From: a virus
Virus record (IMG/VR): IMGVR_UViG_3300032820_000004
Span: 1 to 64,000 of that record
Length of the DNA: 64,000 nucleotides
Direction: 5' to 3' (one strand)
A model generated the notes under the pieces. That model worked only from the letters and a program-made list of their open reading frames with translations, was not told where the DNA came from and made no database searches. The position numbers were made by a program, and so were the translations under genes. Below, piece by piece: positions 1 through 9,331 of this stretch; within the stretch, counting starts at the first letter, position 1, and each line of letters opens with the position of its first letter.

Positions 1-1090
1 CTTTGATAGATTGTTGTGTAGCAAGTTTGGTTGCACTATCTGAAGCCATATTGTCTTCATCGAGAACAGCTTCACCGCCAACCGCAGTAGTAACATATAA
101 CGTACTAACATTCGCCACAGTTACATTAGACTCTTCAACATCTTCTTTAAAAATCGTTGCCGATGACGTAATATATGCAGTTGCTATATTTGCTGTAGTT
201 AAATTAATCACCCCAGTTTTAACATCATCTGTCGTAATTGTCGTAGTTCCAGTTCCAACTTGTAATGTTGTAGTATATAAAGTAGCAATATTAGCAACTG
301 TGACGTTAGCTTCTCCGATATCAACTTTGGTTAAACTTGTACCCGGAGCCCAACGACTATTTCCATTATCCCATATTAGTACATCACTATCTGAAGGAGT
401 TGCAGTATGAATATCACTCAATTTTGATACTGGCATGTTCGCAACACCTTTAGGCCCTTGATATCTTGCTCCCTTTATTAAATAAATAGATCTACCCGCA
501 GTCAAATTTGATGGCGGACCACTAGACCCCGCAAATACAAGAAGTCCTGCATCCGTATCAAAATAAAATTCATAACCGGAAGAAGAAGGATAAATTTGTG
601 AATAATATGCAGCAGTAGCTGATAAATTTGTGTTTGTTAAATGATATCCTTCTGTAGCTACCGCAAAACTTGTAAGATAAGTAGCCCCAAAAAATCCAAA
701 TGGAATCCAATCTTGAAGTCTTGTTGCCGCAGCGCTAGATCTATTTGTACAAGCAATATATGTAGCATAATTTCCTGAACCATAAGTAACGTCTGTTCCA
801 GAAGCTGCTTTAAGCTCTAAAACACCCACAGTTTCACCATCTGCTGTTCCCGCTCCTGACGCACTTGACGTATATTGATATACCAACATATCTGAAGTAT
901 TCACGGATGTGCCGAGAAAAGACGCAGGTAATTGATCAGAATTAATCCATAAATCATTCGATGGATTAAATACTGGACTACCCATAGCTTCACCTGTAGG
1001 ACCTATTACAGAATCCATTTCAGTTCTGGCTACACCGTAATTAATCTTCTTATTTAATCTATTGGTTGTTACGTCATTTGAAATTGCCAT
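1..1090 (-). CDS. Virion fibre-like structural protein, C-terminus outside the window
   Basis: A minus-strand frame opens with ATG at 1090 and stays open to the window edge, so about 363 N-terminal residues are visible and the C-terminus is missing. The protein starts MAISNDVTTNRLNKK. Near the edge it has the repeats VTVANIATLYTTT and VTVANVSTLYVTT and then SATKLATQQSIK, a phrase common in fibre proteins of marine T4-like phages. The same repeats occur in the next gene upstream (1102-5373), so the two are probably related virion components of the late operon. The start lies 11 bases beyond the neighbour's stop codon. The exact particle position (tail fibre or other decoration) is inferred from composition only. 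Confidence 0.7.
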   Translation of the reverse strand, partial: MAISNDVTTNRLNKKINYGVARTEMDSVIGPTGEAMGSPVFNPSNDLWINSDQLPASFLGTSVNTSDMLVYQYTSSASGAGTADGETVGVLELKAASGTDVTYGSGNYATYIACTNRSSAAATRLQDWIPFGFFGATYLTSFAVATEGYHLTNTNLSATAAYYSQIYPSSSGYEFYFDTDAGLLVFAGSSGPPSNLTAGRSIYLIKGARYQGPKGVANMPVSKLSDIHTATPSDSDVLIWDNGNSRWAPGTSLTKVDIGEANVTVANIATLYTTTLQVGTGTTTITTDDVKTGVINLTTANIATAYITSSATIFKEDVEESNVTVANVSTLYVTTAVGGEAVLDEDNMASDSATKLATQQSIK

Positions 1091-1101
1091 TCTTTTTTAC
1101 C

Positions 1102-4100
1102 TTACGTACTAAATGATATTGCTGACAAATAGTGTCCACTTGCTAAAACAACTCTAATTAAAATATTATGGTTATGTGCTGAACCATTAGCAGTATTACA
1201 TGTTCCTAATGAAATATTAAAAGTGTCACCACTTAATGTTGAACCAGAAAAACTTCCCGGTGCTGTTCCAGGACTCGCTGGATTTCTAATTCCATCTGAA
1301 CCATTACCACCATTTCCTGTATCTGATCCTGGCATTCCCGCACCTCCATAGTTTGCTCCAACATTAAGCCAACCATTTAAACCACTAGATGTATCTGTTA
1401 AATTAACCCCGTCTCCTGCTCCAGGAAAAGCGCAATACATGGCTGATATTTTTCCCGTTAATGTAAGAATAAGACTATTAACATTGGTTTTACTTACCGC
1501 AAATGTAACATATTGTGTTGCCGGTGCACTAGATCTATCATTATTATTTGTTAATCCTGGTAGTTTTGTTTGCCAATTTGTATCATCCCAAACAAAGCGG
1601 TCTGATGTTGAATGTGGTAGTAATGGTGCATCTGAATCGACTAATGTTGTATTTTGTGAATCCCATGCCGCCGTACTATAAAAATCAGCCGCAGTATATG
1701 AAGGAGTGTCAGCTACTGAAAATCCACCCACCCTTATCATTGAATTTCTACTACTATATCCACCCGACACATCTGAAACATCTTCTTCATCTATTTGTGG
1801 AGCATCATTCCAATACATAATGTTTGTGGAGTCTGCCACATAACTTCCTGATCCGTTCAAATTTACCCCCCTCAATTTTATAGTTCCGTCAATACCTTTT
1901 CCCGTAGGTGTAATAGTAACATTTCCACTTAATCCTGTTGGACTAGAATTTCTTGCTAATGGAGTGGAAATACTTAAATCACTGTAACTCATATATTTAG
2001 TGCCATTAACCGCAGAACCCCCGCTATCAACGACTTGTATTGGTGTAGTATCTGCAAAACATTCTCCAGCCAAATTTGTAATATTTAAACTAGATATTGC
2101 TAATTTTGGAGTTCCAGAATTTCTAAGATAAGCCATTTTTGACATATATCTTACTGTGCCGTTTGAATTCATTGCCACATTATATGCATTTAATGATGGT
2201 GTGCTTGACATATCTGTATCTACAACAAAAGATAATACACCACTGGTTGTCGTTGATGCTCCATTATCATGTGAAAGTTTATAACAATTTACTCCCGCAG
2301 CTAAAGCTGATGCATTTGAAATTGTACCTTTGTAAATTCTATTAAATTTAGTAGGAAACGCGCTTTGCCCATATTGAATATCATTATCATCACTAACAAC
2401 TAAAGAAGTATATGTTCCATTATCATTACCTGTAGTGAATGTTTTTGCTCCATCAGCTGAACCATTAACAAGTGCTGTTAAGATTGAACCAGAATATCCT
2501 CCTGCATCACCAACAAATTCTCTTGCTTGAGTTGAAAATTTTGTTGCCGCTACTGTAGTAGAAGATCTCCTATTAACTGTATCATCCGCAGAAAGTCCAT
2601 GTGTTTCTGAACCTGAATTATCCGTAAAACCACTACATAACTTTGCTGTATAAGATCCTTGTGAAGCTACTGACATAGATTTGCCGGTCAAATAAGTATA
2701 ATTGTATGAAGGTAGAGCGACCATTTCAATGTAATTGTTCTTTTGTTCTGTATCATCCGCACCAGACGCATAACGATGTGTTTCTGAATTTGCACCTGTT
2801 GATATTAATTTTATGTCATATTGTCCCGTAGTAGTATATGAATTTAATGGACTTTGGGTAGTAGATGTTGAAGTACCAGAATTATCTAAATCAAAATCCC
2901 AATTCCATGCATTTACATTTTCTGACGCATCAGTAAATTGTACAGAATTTCTTACAGTTCCATCCCAATCAGTAAAATTATATCCTTTAGTTGTAGATCC
3001 TCCTGAAGCATCCGCTGATGATGTTACAAATACCGCACTCCAAATTGCTCTTGGGTCTTTTTGAATTGTTACATCCGTAGTGGTTGCTCCACCTATTTTT
3101 ACTGGAAAAGGAGATAAAGTATGACTAGACGAAATTTGTGCTGAAATTGTTTTTACATCCCCTGAATTGTCCGCAGTATTACTTTGTCTTGCAAAATAAA
3201 CAACTTTCACATTTGTAAAATTACTTGCCGTATAATTCCAACCTGCGGTGCTTTGACTATTATATGCATCCTCAAAACTCCATTGTAATTGTGTAGAATA
3301 AGACCCATTAATTGATCCACCAGATAATGCTGGTGTTAATGTAACTTTCATTCCATCTTCAGATGCACCACTTGCAACCGCATTATTGTCTACATCTTCG
3401 TTATTATTACCTGTTAATGTACTATTATATCCCACAGCAGTAAAGGTTCCTATATTAGTATAATCTCTAAAGACTCTTATATTATGAGGATCACCTGAAG
3501 AATTCCTTTTGGGGTCAGTTGGATCAGTTGTTGTACTATAACAATATAAAGTTGCAGTAAAATTTGTATCTTGTGTTATACTTGACCATGTTTTATCATA
3601 ATCTTTTGTGGATGCATAGACTTCCCAATTAGCTTCTAGTGTTGCTCCTGTTTGTCCAGTTGTTGCTGAAGTGGGATAAGTTGTGCCATCAGAAAATGAC
3701 AACATCCAATGAGTAGTAAATTGTGAAGCTGTTACATCATATGTTACTGGTTGAGAATCTCCTGCTGAAGAACTTTCATCTACATTAATTGTAGCATTTA
3801 ATGCTGATGTGGGACCAATTGAAGAAGTATCTCTTTGTGTATATGCATAAGTAAATGCCGGTATTGGTGCATTTGTATACACAACTACCATGTCTTCCCA
3901 TTTAAAAGTTGAAAAACTTCCCTTTGATCCAGAAACTTCTGCATTATGATTTTTAGCAGTAAGTGTTACCGTAAATGGAGAACCTGAATTAGTTGTATAA
4001 CTATGTTGTTGGGTAGTGGCTGATTGATTTGATAATGTATTACCATCACCAAAATCCCAATCATATCTTGTCGCATCATATGTATTATATACCTCAGAAT

Positions 4101-5373
4101 CAATTGTAAAGGTTGGCGTTAATGTTGCTGGTCCTGATAAACCAGATCCTGTAAATTTCGCATGCCTTACATATGAACTTCTATAAACATTATGCATTAC
4201 TTCATTCAATGTATCTAATGTTGCCGTAACATTATCATTATCTTCTATACCTTCCGTTGGTAAATAATTAGTATCATATGTTACATTATTTGCTAAAAAT
4301 GCTCCATCATGCCAAGAACCATCAGGAACAGCTCCAAGTTCAATCGTATTACCTACAACTGATGCACTAACTGCATCAACATACGCTTTTGTTGTTGCAT
4401 GGCCTGTTTCAGTTGGAGTTGGAACTGTAGCTCCGCTTGTTACATATAGAGTTGTAACATTTGCTACAGTAACATTAGCCTCAGGTACTGTCATCTTGGT
4501 TGTTACAGATACAAGTCCCGTATTACTAATATATGCTTGTCTAATTCCCTTAGTATAAAAATCTAAAATATCATTATCATCAGATAACTCAGCTTTAATA
4601 TAAGTATCTTGATCAACATCAATAACTCCACCTAAAGATCCCCACGCAGAACCATCATAACCTTCAAATGTACTTTGGGCGGTACTATATCTAATTCCTC
4701 CCTGAGTACTTACTCTAGAAGCATCATTTCCAACAGGAAGAACCAATGAAGATGTTGTATATGAAGTTACTGTATTGGATACTGTAAGATTTGCTTCCGC
4801 CGCAGAAAATGGTTTATTAACAACCCATTTAGTACCATCATGTGCATATAAAAATGTTGCCGATGCACCATCTACTGTAAGTCCTGCTCCATCGGCTGCG
4901 GCACTGTCTGCCGCACCTTTTGCAACGGTAATATTTAAGTCAGCTACATCTAATGTAGAACTCGATACAGTTGTTGTCGTTCCTTCTACAGTTAAGTTAC
5001 CTGTTACTGTTATATTTTTACCAACCGTAAGTCCATTGGTTATTGATAAATCTTCAAAAGTTGCTCCTGTAGCTTCAGTGGATCCAACCACCATAGTTGT
5101 TGCAAATAAAGTACCAATATTTGCTGTGGTTATATTTGCCGTGTCTAAAAGGGCATCTACTGATTTTAAAATCTGTATGGAAGTGATGTTAGTATTTGCA
5201 TCATGGGCGAGAGACGGATGTGAACCTAAAGTACTACCATTCGCAAATTGAATAGAGCCGTCTTCACCATGTGAGCTGAAACGCATTCCTTGCGCTCCAG
5301 TTCTTATTACTACGGGTTGCTTTTTTTCAACTGTTAATGAAAAGGAAGGACTATCAACTCTGACTTGTGGCAT
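1102..5373 (-). CDS. Giant fibre-like virion protein with PKD/Ig-like domains
   Basis: This 1423-residue protein is rich in Thr, Ser, Asn and Gly, like a phage fibre. Residues of about 70-340 hold repeats of the form NVTTLYVTSGATV and ITVTGNLTVEGTTTT, plus the phrase DGASATFLYAHDGTKW seen in marine T4-like fibre proteins. From about residue 400 onward there are PKD-type Ig-like domains, recognisable by YDWDFGDGNTLSNQ followed by SYTTNSGSPFTVTLTAKN, and again by AWNWDFDLDN. The C-terminus is Gly- and Asn-rich. It is probably a late structural protein in contact with the host surface. PKD domains are usually carbohydrate- or protein-binding. The exact location in the particle cannot be read from the sequence. 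Confidence 0.75.
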   Translation of the reverse strand: MPQVRVDSPSFSLTVEKKQPVVIRTGAQGMRFSSHGEDGSIQFANGSTLGSHPSLAHDANTNITSIQILKSVDALLDTANITTANIGTLFATTMVVGSTEATGATFEDLSITNGLTVGKNITVTGNLTVEGTTTTVSSSTLDVADLNITVAKGAADSAAADGAGLTVDGASATFLYAHDGTKWVVNKPFSAAEANLTVSNTVTSYTTSSLVLPVGNDASRVSTQGGIRYSTAQSTFEGYDGSAWGSLGGVIDVDQDTYIKAELSDDNDILDFYTKGIRQAYISNTGLVSVTTKMTVPEANVTVANVTTLYVTSGATVPTPTETGHATTKAYVDAVSASVVGNTIELGAVPDGSWHDGAFLANNVTYDTNYLPTEGIEDNDNVTATLDTLNEVMHNVYRSSYVRHAKFTGSGLSGPATLTPTFTIDSEVYNTYDATRYDWDFGDGNTLSNQSATTQQHSYTTNSGSPFTVTLTAKNHNAEVSGSKGSFSTFKWEDMVVVYTNAPIPAFTYAYTQRDTSSIGPTSALNATINVDESSSAGDSQPVTYDVTASQFTTHWMLSFSDGTTYPTSATTGQTGATLEANWEVYASTKDYDKTWSSITQDTNFTATLYCYSTTTDPTDPKRNSSGDPHNIRVFRDYTNIGTFTAVGYNSTLTGNNNEDVDNNAVASGASEDGMKVTLTPALSGGSINGSYSTQLQWSFEDAYNSQSTAGWNYTASNFTNVKVVYFARQSNTADNSGDVKTISAQISSSHTLSPFPVKIGGATTTDVTIQKDPRAIWSAVFVTSSADASGGSTTKGYNFTDWDGTVRNSVQFTDASENVNAWNWDFDLDNSGTSTSTTQSPLNSYTTTGQYDIKLISTGANSETHRYASGADDTEQKNNYIEMVALPSYNYTYLTGKSMSVASQGSYTAKLCSGFTDNSGSETHGLSADDTVNRRSSTTVAATKFSTQAREFVGDAGGYSGSILTALVNGSADGAKTFTTGNDNGTYTSLVVSDDNDIQYGQSAFPTKFNRIYKGTISNASALAAGVNCYKLSHDNGASTTTSGVLSFVVDTDMSSTPSLNAYNVAMNSNGTVRYMSKMAYLRNSGTPKLAISSLNITNLAGECFADTTPIQVVDSGGSAVNGTKYMSYSDLSISTPLARNSSPTGLSGNVTITPTGKGIDGTIKLRGVNLNGSGSYVADSTNIMYWNDAPQIDEEDVSDVSGGYSSRNSMIRVGGFSVADTPSYTAADFYSTAAWDSQNTTLVDSDAPLLPHSTSDRFVWDDTNWQTKLPGLTNNNDRSSAPATQYVTFAVSKTNVNSLILTLTGKISAMYCAFPGAGDGVNLTDTSSGLNGWLNVGANYGGAGMPGSDTGNGGNGSDGIRNPASPGTAPGSFSGSTLSGDTFNISLGTCNTANGSAHNHNILIRVVLASGHYLSAISFST

Positions 5374-5388
5374 ATATTTCTACTCCCA

Positions 5389-5727
5389 TCATCGTGATAC
5401 TTTTGGATCTATAGTGATTATTCCTTGCATTACTCTTTTCATAGCTGTATTCGCATTAGATTTAAGAACAACATCATAATAATATCGACCTTCAGGGATG
5501 ACACTATTGGTAGAATTGGCTAGTAATTGGAGATCTAAATTACCATCTGGTGCAGATACAGTCTTAGTGGACATATCATAATATGTAGAAGAACCGTGAT
5601 GTTTTTTAAAAGAGGAATTTGCTGTCCAATCACCTAAATCATATGCTACTCCCAAATTATCAGCTACTGTGAGATTTATTGTAAAATCCGAGCCCTGATC
5701 GGCCCTTAAATTCAAAGTTTGTGCCAT
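5389..5727 (-). CDS. Small virion protein, Ig-like/BppU-N-like
   Basis: The 112-residue product begins MAQTLNLRADQGSDFTINLT and looks all-beta. The phrases GSDFTINLTVAD and PEGRYYYDVVL resemble the N-terminal domain of baseplate-associated BppU-like proteins and small structural proteins next to marine T4-like fibre genes. It is the first gene after a perfect T4-type late promoter sequence at 5745-5752 and precedes the giant fibre gene by 15 bases. That position supports a late virion role. Function beyond that is not recognised. Confidence 0.55.
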   Translation of the reverse strand: MAQTLNLRADQGSDFTINLTVADNLGVAYDLGDWTANSSFKKHHGSSTYYDMSTKTVSAPDGNLDLQLLANSTNSVIPEGRYYYDVVLKSNANTAMKRVMQGIITIDPKVSR

Positions 5728-5744
5728 TAATACTCCTATCCAGC

Positions 5745-5752
5745 TATTTATA
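5745..5752 (-). promoter_or_regulatory. T4-type late promoter (TATAAATA)
   Basis: The minus strand reads TATAAATA, the T4 late promoter element, 17 bases upstream of the ATG at 5727. It sits between a strong terminator (5801-5835) and the first of three virion genes. This fits an early/late transcription boundary. Confidence 0.65.
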
Positions 5753-5800
5753 TATGCTTATAGTATTATTTAGTAAATTCAATGGATGGCAGAAACAGGG

Positions 5801-5835
5801 CAAAAAAAATGGGAGACAAAATTGGCTCCCATTTT
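5801..5835 (-). terminator. Rho-independent terminator ending the 24-6 kb operon
   Basis: On the minus strand a perfect 10-bp stem (AAAATGGGAG paired with CTCCCATTTT, loop of 10) is followed by a run of eight T. It lies about 40 bases after the stop codon of the gene at 5878-6099. This is a classic intrinsic terminator in the minus orientation. Confidence 0.8.
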
Positions 5836-5877
5836 AGTAACGATCCATGTTAAACTAAGTCAGACTTAGATGGAATT

Positions 5878-6099
5878 TTATTGCTTTGAATAAATTCCCC
5901 AAAGTACCCATATGGCTACGAGTCCAATCAATCCTTCACTTCCAAGCTGTTTGACCAATCCAACTACTGAACCAATCATATCAATACCCAAAAATGGCAC
6001 TGCAGCACCAAAAATGATTTGAAGTACAACACCTAATGCTACAAGCGCTAGGCCGACTTCTGTAAGACTGCGAATCCAGCCTAATACTTTTTCTACCAT
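5878..6099 (-). CDS. Small membrane protein, possibly holin-like
   Basis: The 73-residue protein has two hydrophobic stretches, at about residues 14-36 (VGLALVALGVVLQIIFGAAV) and about 43-70 (MIGSVVGLVKQLG then LIGLVAIWVLWGIY). This suggests two membrane spans. It has a short charged N-terminus (MVEKVLGWIRS) and ends SKQ. Size and topology fit a holin or another small inner-membrane phage protein, but no family-specific motif is visible. It is the last gene before the terminator at 5801-5835. The only recognised lysis enzyme in the window, an M15 peptidase, lies far away at 46.2 kb, so the holin assignment is only a suggestion. Confidence 0.5.
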   Translation of the reverse strand: MVEKVLGWIRSLTEVGLALVALGVVLQIIFGAAVPFLGIDMIGSVVGLVKQLGSEGLIGLVAIWVLWGIYSKQ

Positions 6100-6129
6100 G
6101 AATTACTCCTCTATTATGTTAATTTAACC

Positions 6130-6152
6130 AAGTACATATAACCAATGTACTT
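6130..6152. repeat. Perfect inverted repeat, 8-bp arms
   Basis: AAGTACAT (6130-6137) and ATGTACTT (6145-6152) pair around a 7-base loop, in the gap between the glutaredoxin gene and the small membrane protein gene. No T-run follows on either strand, so this is more likely an RNA-processing or stabilising hairpin, or an operator, than a terminator. Confidence 0.4.
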
Positions 6153-6158
6153 ATACCT

Positions 6159-6392
6159 CTATTTATTCAAATACTGTTCTACTTCACCATATCCACCGAC
6201 ATATTTATCATTCAATATGATTTGTGGAACAGTTCTTACATTATTTCCTACTACTTTTTGCATATCATCATAATGTTTTCTGGATGACGTAATATCTATT
6301 TTATTAACTTCATATCCTTTCGATTCTAATAAATCTTCTGCTTTATCACACCAAGCACATGTCGGTGTCCCATATATTGTTGCTGTATTCAT
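6159..6392 (-). CDS. Glutaredoxin
   Basis: This 77-residue protein has the glutaredoxin layout: a first beta strand (ATIYGTPTCAWCDKAEDLL) with the active-site motif CAWC, then the cis-proline region VRTVPQIILN and the GGYGEV segment that contacts glutathione. It is complete and of typical length for a phage NrdC/Grx. It lies directly downstream of the ribonucleotide reductase gene, so its likely job is to recycle the C-terminal cysteine pair of that enzyme during dNTP synthesis. The CxxC spacing is canonical, although the residues between the cysteines (Ala-Trp) differ from the usual Pro-Tyr. Confidence 0.9.
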   Translation of the reverse strand: MNTATIYGTPTCAWCDKAEDLLESKGYEVNKIDITSSRKHYDDMQKVVGNNVRTVPQIILNDKYVGGYGEVEQYLNK

Positions 6393-6404
6393 TTCTCATC
6401 TCCT

Positions 6405-8387
6405 TCATGATGCGTCCACTCTGCTTGGGGTCACTGGTAAATCAACAATCTCACATCCACCTTCAGCAGAACAGGCTAATTCCTGTGAAGCTATTGTATA
6501 ATCTTTAGCTTCATAATCAGACAATTTACCCCAATTAACATTTTTGGGCATTTTTTTCAATAATTCATTATATTCTTCTTTACTACAATCTTGATAAGGT
6601 GCTTGTTGATAAGTATGATCACTAAATGGTAAAAATGAAATACCACTTATATCATCAAAATTATCATATACCCAAGCAGAGGTGTTTACCCATTCATCTT
6701 CTTTAACAGATACGGTTACACTGGGCTTATGTTCACACCAATGTTTTGCATAGGTATGCCATAAAGATAATTGCTTCCATGCTGTCATATCTTTTCGACA
6801 AATTGCACCTTTAGGACTTTCCATTGGAAAACTGAATACTGTAGTATGATTAGGTTTAGTTACATCAGGTTCATTTGGAAATCCCTCATTTTTCATAAAC
6901 ATACAAAGGGGGTCCTTATTGTCCGCCCTTACTGTTCTAAGATAATAAGGATTATGCCTGGCATGAATACCAGAAGCAGTATCAACAAGCTGAGAAACAG
7001 TACCAGAAGGTTTGACACAAGTAATAGCGGCTGATCTCTCGATACCCAATTTCTCTGCCCACTCTTTGTTTGTTTTGATTGCAACATTTTTTAATTTTGT
7101 TAATAGTATATCTAAATCTTTTTTCTTTCCGTTTGTTAATGGATTATCCATTATTCCTGTAAGAGAGACTCCAAGAAGTCGTTCATCATCGCAATTTCGT
7201 TTCCACTCCCTTCCAATGTATTTGAAATTGGTAAGAGTGGATTGAATGGTGCCAAGGATAGTTGCATATCGCACTTTCTCTTCCAGAGACTGCCAATCGT
7301 CATCTCCTCTGATGATGACTTCTGAAAGATTGCAGAATTCTCTGCTTCTAAGAATAATCTCGCTACAGGGATTAGTTCCAAAGTCTCGTCTTGGTTCTCG
7401 TCTTTGTATATAATTTCCGTTTTCATCTTTTTCCTGTTTATTTAAATTTGTTATATGTTTTTCCGCGGATAAGCTACTATAAATTCCTCGTTCACCAGAT
7501 TTAGAATCATAAAGAGATAACCATTCTCGCATAAAAGTACCAACATCTGGTTTTTCTTTGTAATTAACTGAATTATTTGCTAATGCTCGTTGTACATTAA
7601 ATTTATACCATTCTCCATGTTTGGCGAATCGCATTTCTCTATCGTTGAGATCAGAAAGACTAATAAGAGCAGAGCGGCGGACACCACCCACGACAACAAT
7701 TTCTGCGACTTTACAAACGATATCATGACATTCTACTGGTTTAAGTTTTCTTCCTGCTGATTCTCGAAACATACTTGTTACAAAATGAAACAAATCATCT
7801 AACGGTTGAGGACCAGACGCTCTTCCACCAAATGTTTTTAATGGTGCTCCCGCTTCACGAACTTTTGAAAGATCCCATTTTGGAATTTGTCCTGTCCATA
7901 ACAAACCCAAAAGTTCTTTGAACGCCTTTGCCCAACCAAGTTTAGAATCCGCAACAATGATTGTCGTATCAGTATCATACATTTCTTCAGGAATAACTGG
8001 AAGTTTATTTATATACTCTTCTTCTACAGAAAATCCTACTCCTGTACCATTCATTAAAACATAAAGAATTTCATCAAAAGATCGCGAAGTATCGATTTTT
8101 ACATAAGAACAATTATATCCAGCAATATTTTCCTTTTCTAATGCTGCTCCCGCTGTCATTAAACAACGCATAGAAGGCATAACATTTAGATTCATAATTT
8201 GGTTTTCTAAATCTGTTCTTTCTCCATTTTCTAATTTATAATTATTATTTTCCTCTAAATGTTTTTGAAAAAAATCAAAATATCTCTTAACAGTTTCTTC
8301 CCACGTTTCTCTTCGTTCTTCCTTATAGTCCCATCTCGCATAACGTGATAAATGTATAAATGATTGATATTCAGTAGGTAGGGGCAT
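6405..8387 (-). CDS. nrdJ: Class II (B12-dependent) ribonucleotide reductase, monomeric type
   Basis: The 660-residue enzyme should reduce ribonucleotides to deoxyribonucleotides using adenosylcobalamin. It resembles the monomeric Lactobacillus-type ribonucleoside-triphosphate reductase. Visible active-site features are Cys93 (GYNCSY), the thiyl-radical segment NPCSEI with Asn339, Cys341 and Glu343, and Cys352 exactly 11 residues later, as in the Lactobacillus enzyme. A PSGTVSQL loop and a C-terminal redox pair CSAEGGC (Cys639, Cys645) are also present. At 660 residues it is somewhat shorter than the 739-residue Lactobacillus protein. The start ATG overlaps the upstream stop by one base. Glutaredoxin follows directly. 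Dependence on host or environmental B12 is expected. Confidence 0.93.
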   Translation of the reverse strand: MPLPTEYQSFIHLSRYARWDYKEERRETWEETVKRYFDFFQKHLEENNNYKLENGERTDLENQIMNLNVMPSMRCLMTAGAALEKENIAGYNCSYVKIDTSRSFDEILYVLMNGTGVGFSVEEEYINKLPVIPEEMYDTDTTIIVADSKLGWAKAFKELLGLLWTGQIPKWDLSKVREAGAPLKTFGGRASGPQPLDDLFHFVTSMFRESAGRKLKPVECHDIVCKVAEIVVVGGVRRSALISLSDLNDREMRFAKHGEWYKFNVQRALANNSVNYKEKPDVGTFMREWLSLYDSKSGERGIYSSLSAEKHITNLNKQEKDENGNYIQRREPRRDFGTNPCSEIILRSREFCNLSEVIIRGDDDWQSLEEKVRYATILGTIQSTLTNFKYIGREWKRNCDDERLLGVSLTGIMDNPLTNGKKKDLDILLTKLKNVAIKTNKEWAEKLGIERSAAITCVKPSGTVSQLVDTASGIHARHNPYYLRTVRADNKDPLCMFMKNEGFPNEPDVTKPNHTTVFSFPMESPKGAICRKDMTAWKQLSLWHTYAKHWCEHKPSVTVSVKEDEWVNTSAWVYDNFDDISGISFLPFSDHTYQQAPYQDCSKEEYNELLKKMPKNVNWGKLSDYEAKDYTIASQELACSAEGGCEIVDLPVTPSRVDAS

Positions 8388-9331
8388 TATAATCCTTTTT
8401 TAATATAAGTTAATAACAATTGTATTTGGTTCTCATTCAGAGAATTATTTTGTAACAAAAATTCTTGATAATCTGTACTACGTGGATCGACTTGTGGAAA
8501 CATATCCCAGGTTTGGTTCATAAATTGACCCTGAAGTGAAAAGGGGTTAATAAAATAATAAGGCCATTCACTCCAATTAAAATTATTTAATCTTTGTTTT
8601 GGCCAACCTATACATATCTGTTTGGGTAGTCGAGAGCTTCCTGCCAAATGACTAAATCCTGAATCACCGCCAATAAAACATTTTGAATGAGAAATAATGT
8701 AACCAAGATCATAAATGCTATCGGAATCAAGAGTATTTATGTTTTTGGTATCTATCAAAATTTCAATTTTTTTATTGGTAATGACATATAAATCGTCACC
8801 AAATTCATCTTTCAATTTTCTACAAAATTCATTAACAAAATCAACTGACATGTTTCTTTCGAGATTATATTGTGCATCCATCAATGGTGCAAATACTACA
8901 TACTTTCCCCAAGAAAGTTCAGGCCCATTATATTCTTCTTTATCCCACTGTAATGTTGGTATAATATCATATCCATATTTTTTTACATAATAGGGAGAAG
9001 TTAACCATAGTAATCCTGGATCGTATATATCATCTTGTAAATTCTCAATTGGTTCCTCTAAAAATTCATTAATAACATCCTTATATAAAATATCTAAACG
9101 CATAGATTTATGAATTTCATCTACATATTCAAATTTTATATAAGATCCATGTACACGTTTTTTAAAATTTGCAGAGATCATTAAAGAAACAGCATCACCA
9201 ATTCTCCAAGGCGCTTGAAATAAATTTCTAGGGTCATTACCCATAGTCTTCGCGTTATTGCCTTGCCCAGGGGCGCATGAGGGGTCTATGCCCATCAATT
9301 GTTTATGTCTTATCCGTATCTCTTCTCTCAT
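8387..9331 (-). CDS. GT9/heptosyltransferase-like glycosyltransferase
   Basis: The 314-residue protein has a GT-B-like layout. Its best signature is near residues 210-240, CFIGGDSGFSHLAGSSRLP, which matches the conserved 'G-D-S/T-G-x-x-H-L-A' nucleotide-sugar-binding loop of GT9 (ADP-heptose:LPS heptosyltransferase) proteins. The N-terminus has WRIGDAVSLM, like the GDxl segment of the family. It belongs to a run of glycan genes between thyX, nrdJ and primase, and two other proteins (11022-11852 and 12508-13308) share the signature. Donor and acceptor sugars are unknown. Confidence 0.7.
   Translation of the reverse strand: MREEIRIRHKQLMGIDPSCAPGQGNNAKTMGNDPRNLFQAPWRIGDAVSLMISANFKKRVHGSYIKFEYVDEIHKSMRLDILYKDVINEFLEEPIENLQDDIYDPGLLWLTSPYYVKKYGYDIIPTLQWDKEEYNGPELSWGKYVVFAPLMDAQYNLERNMSVDFVNEFCRKLKDEFGDDLYVITNKKIEILIDTKNINTLDSDSIYDLGYIISHSKCFIGGDSGFSHLAGSSRLPKQICIGWPKQRLNNFNWSEWPYYFINPFSLQGQFMNQTWDMFPQVDPRSTDYQEFLLQNNSLNENQIQLLLTYIKKGL

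Noticed and set aside
4775-5251. Long plus-strand reading frames opposite the fibre genes, and others opposite minus-strand genes
   Set aside because: They are shadows of repeat-rich or compositionally biased minus-strand genes and lack ribosome binding sites and recognisable protein features.
6161-6168. AATAAATA at the end of the glutaredoxin gene
   Set aside because: It is formed by the last codons and stop (LNK then TAG) and is only a relaxed match to the late consensus.
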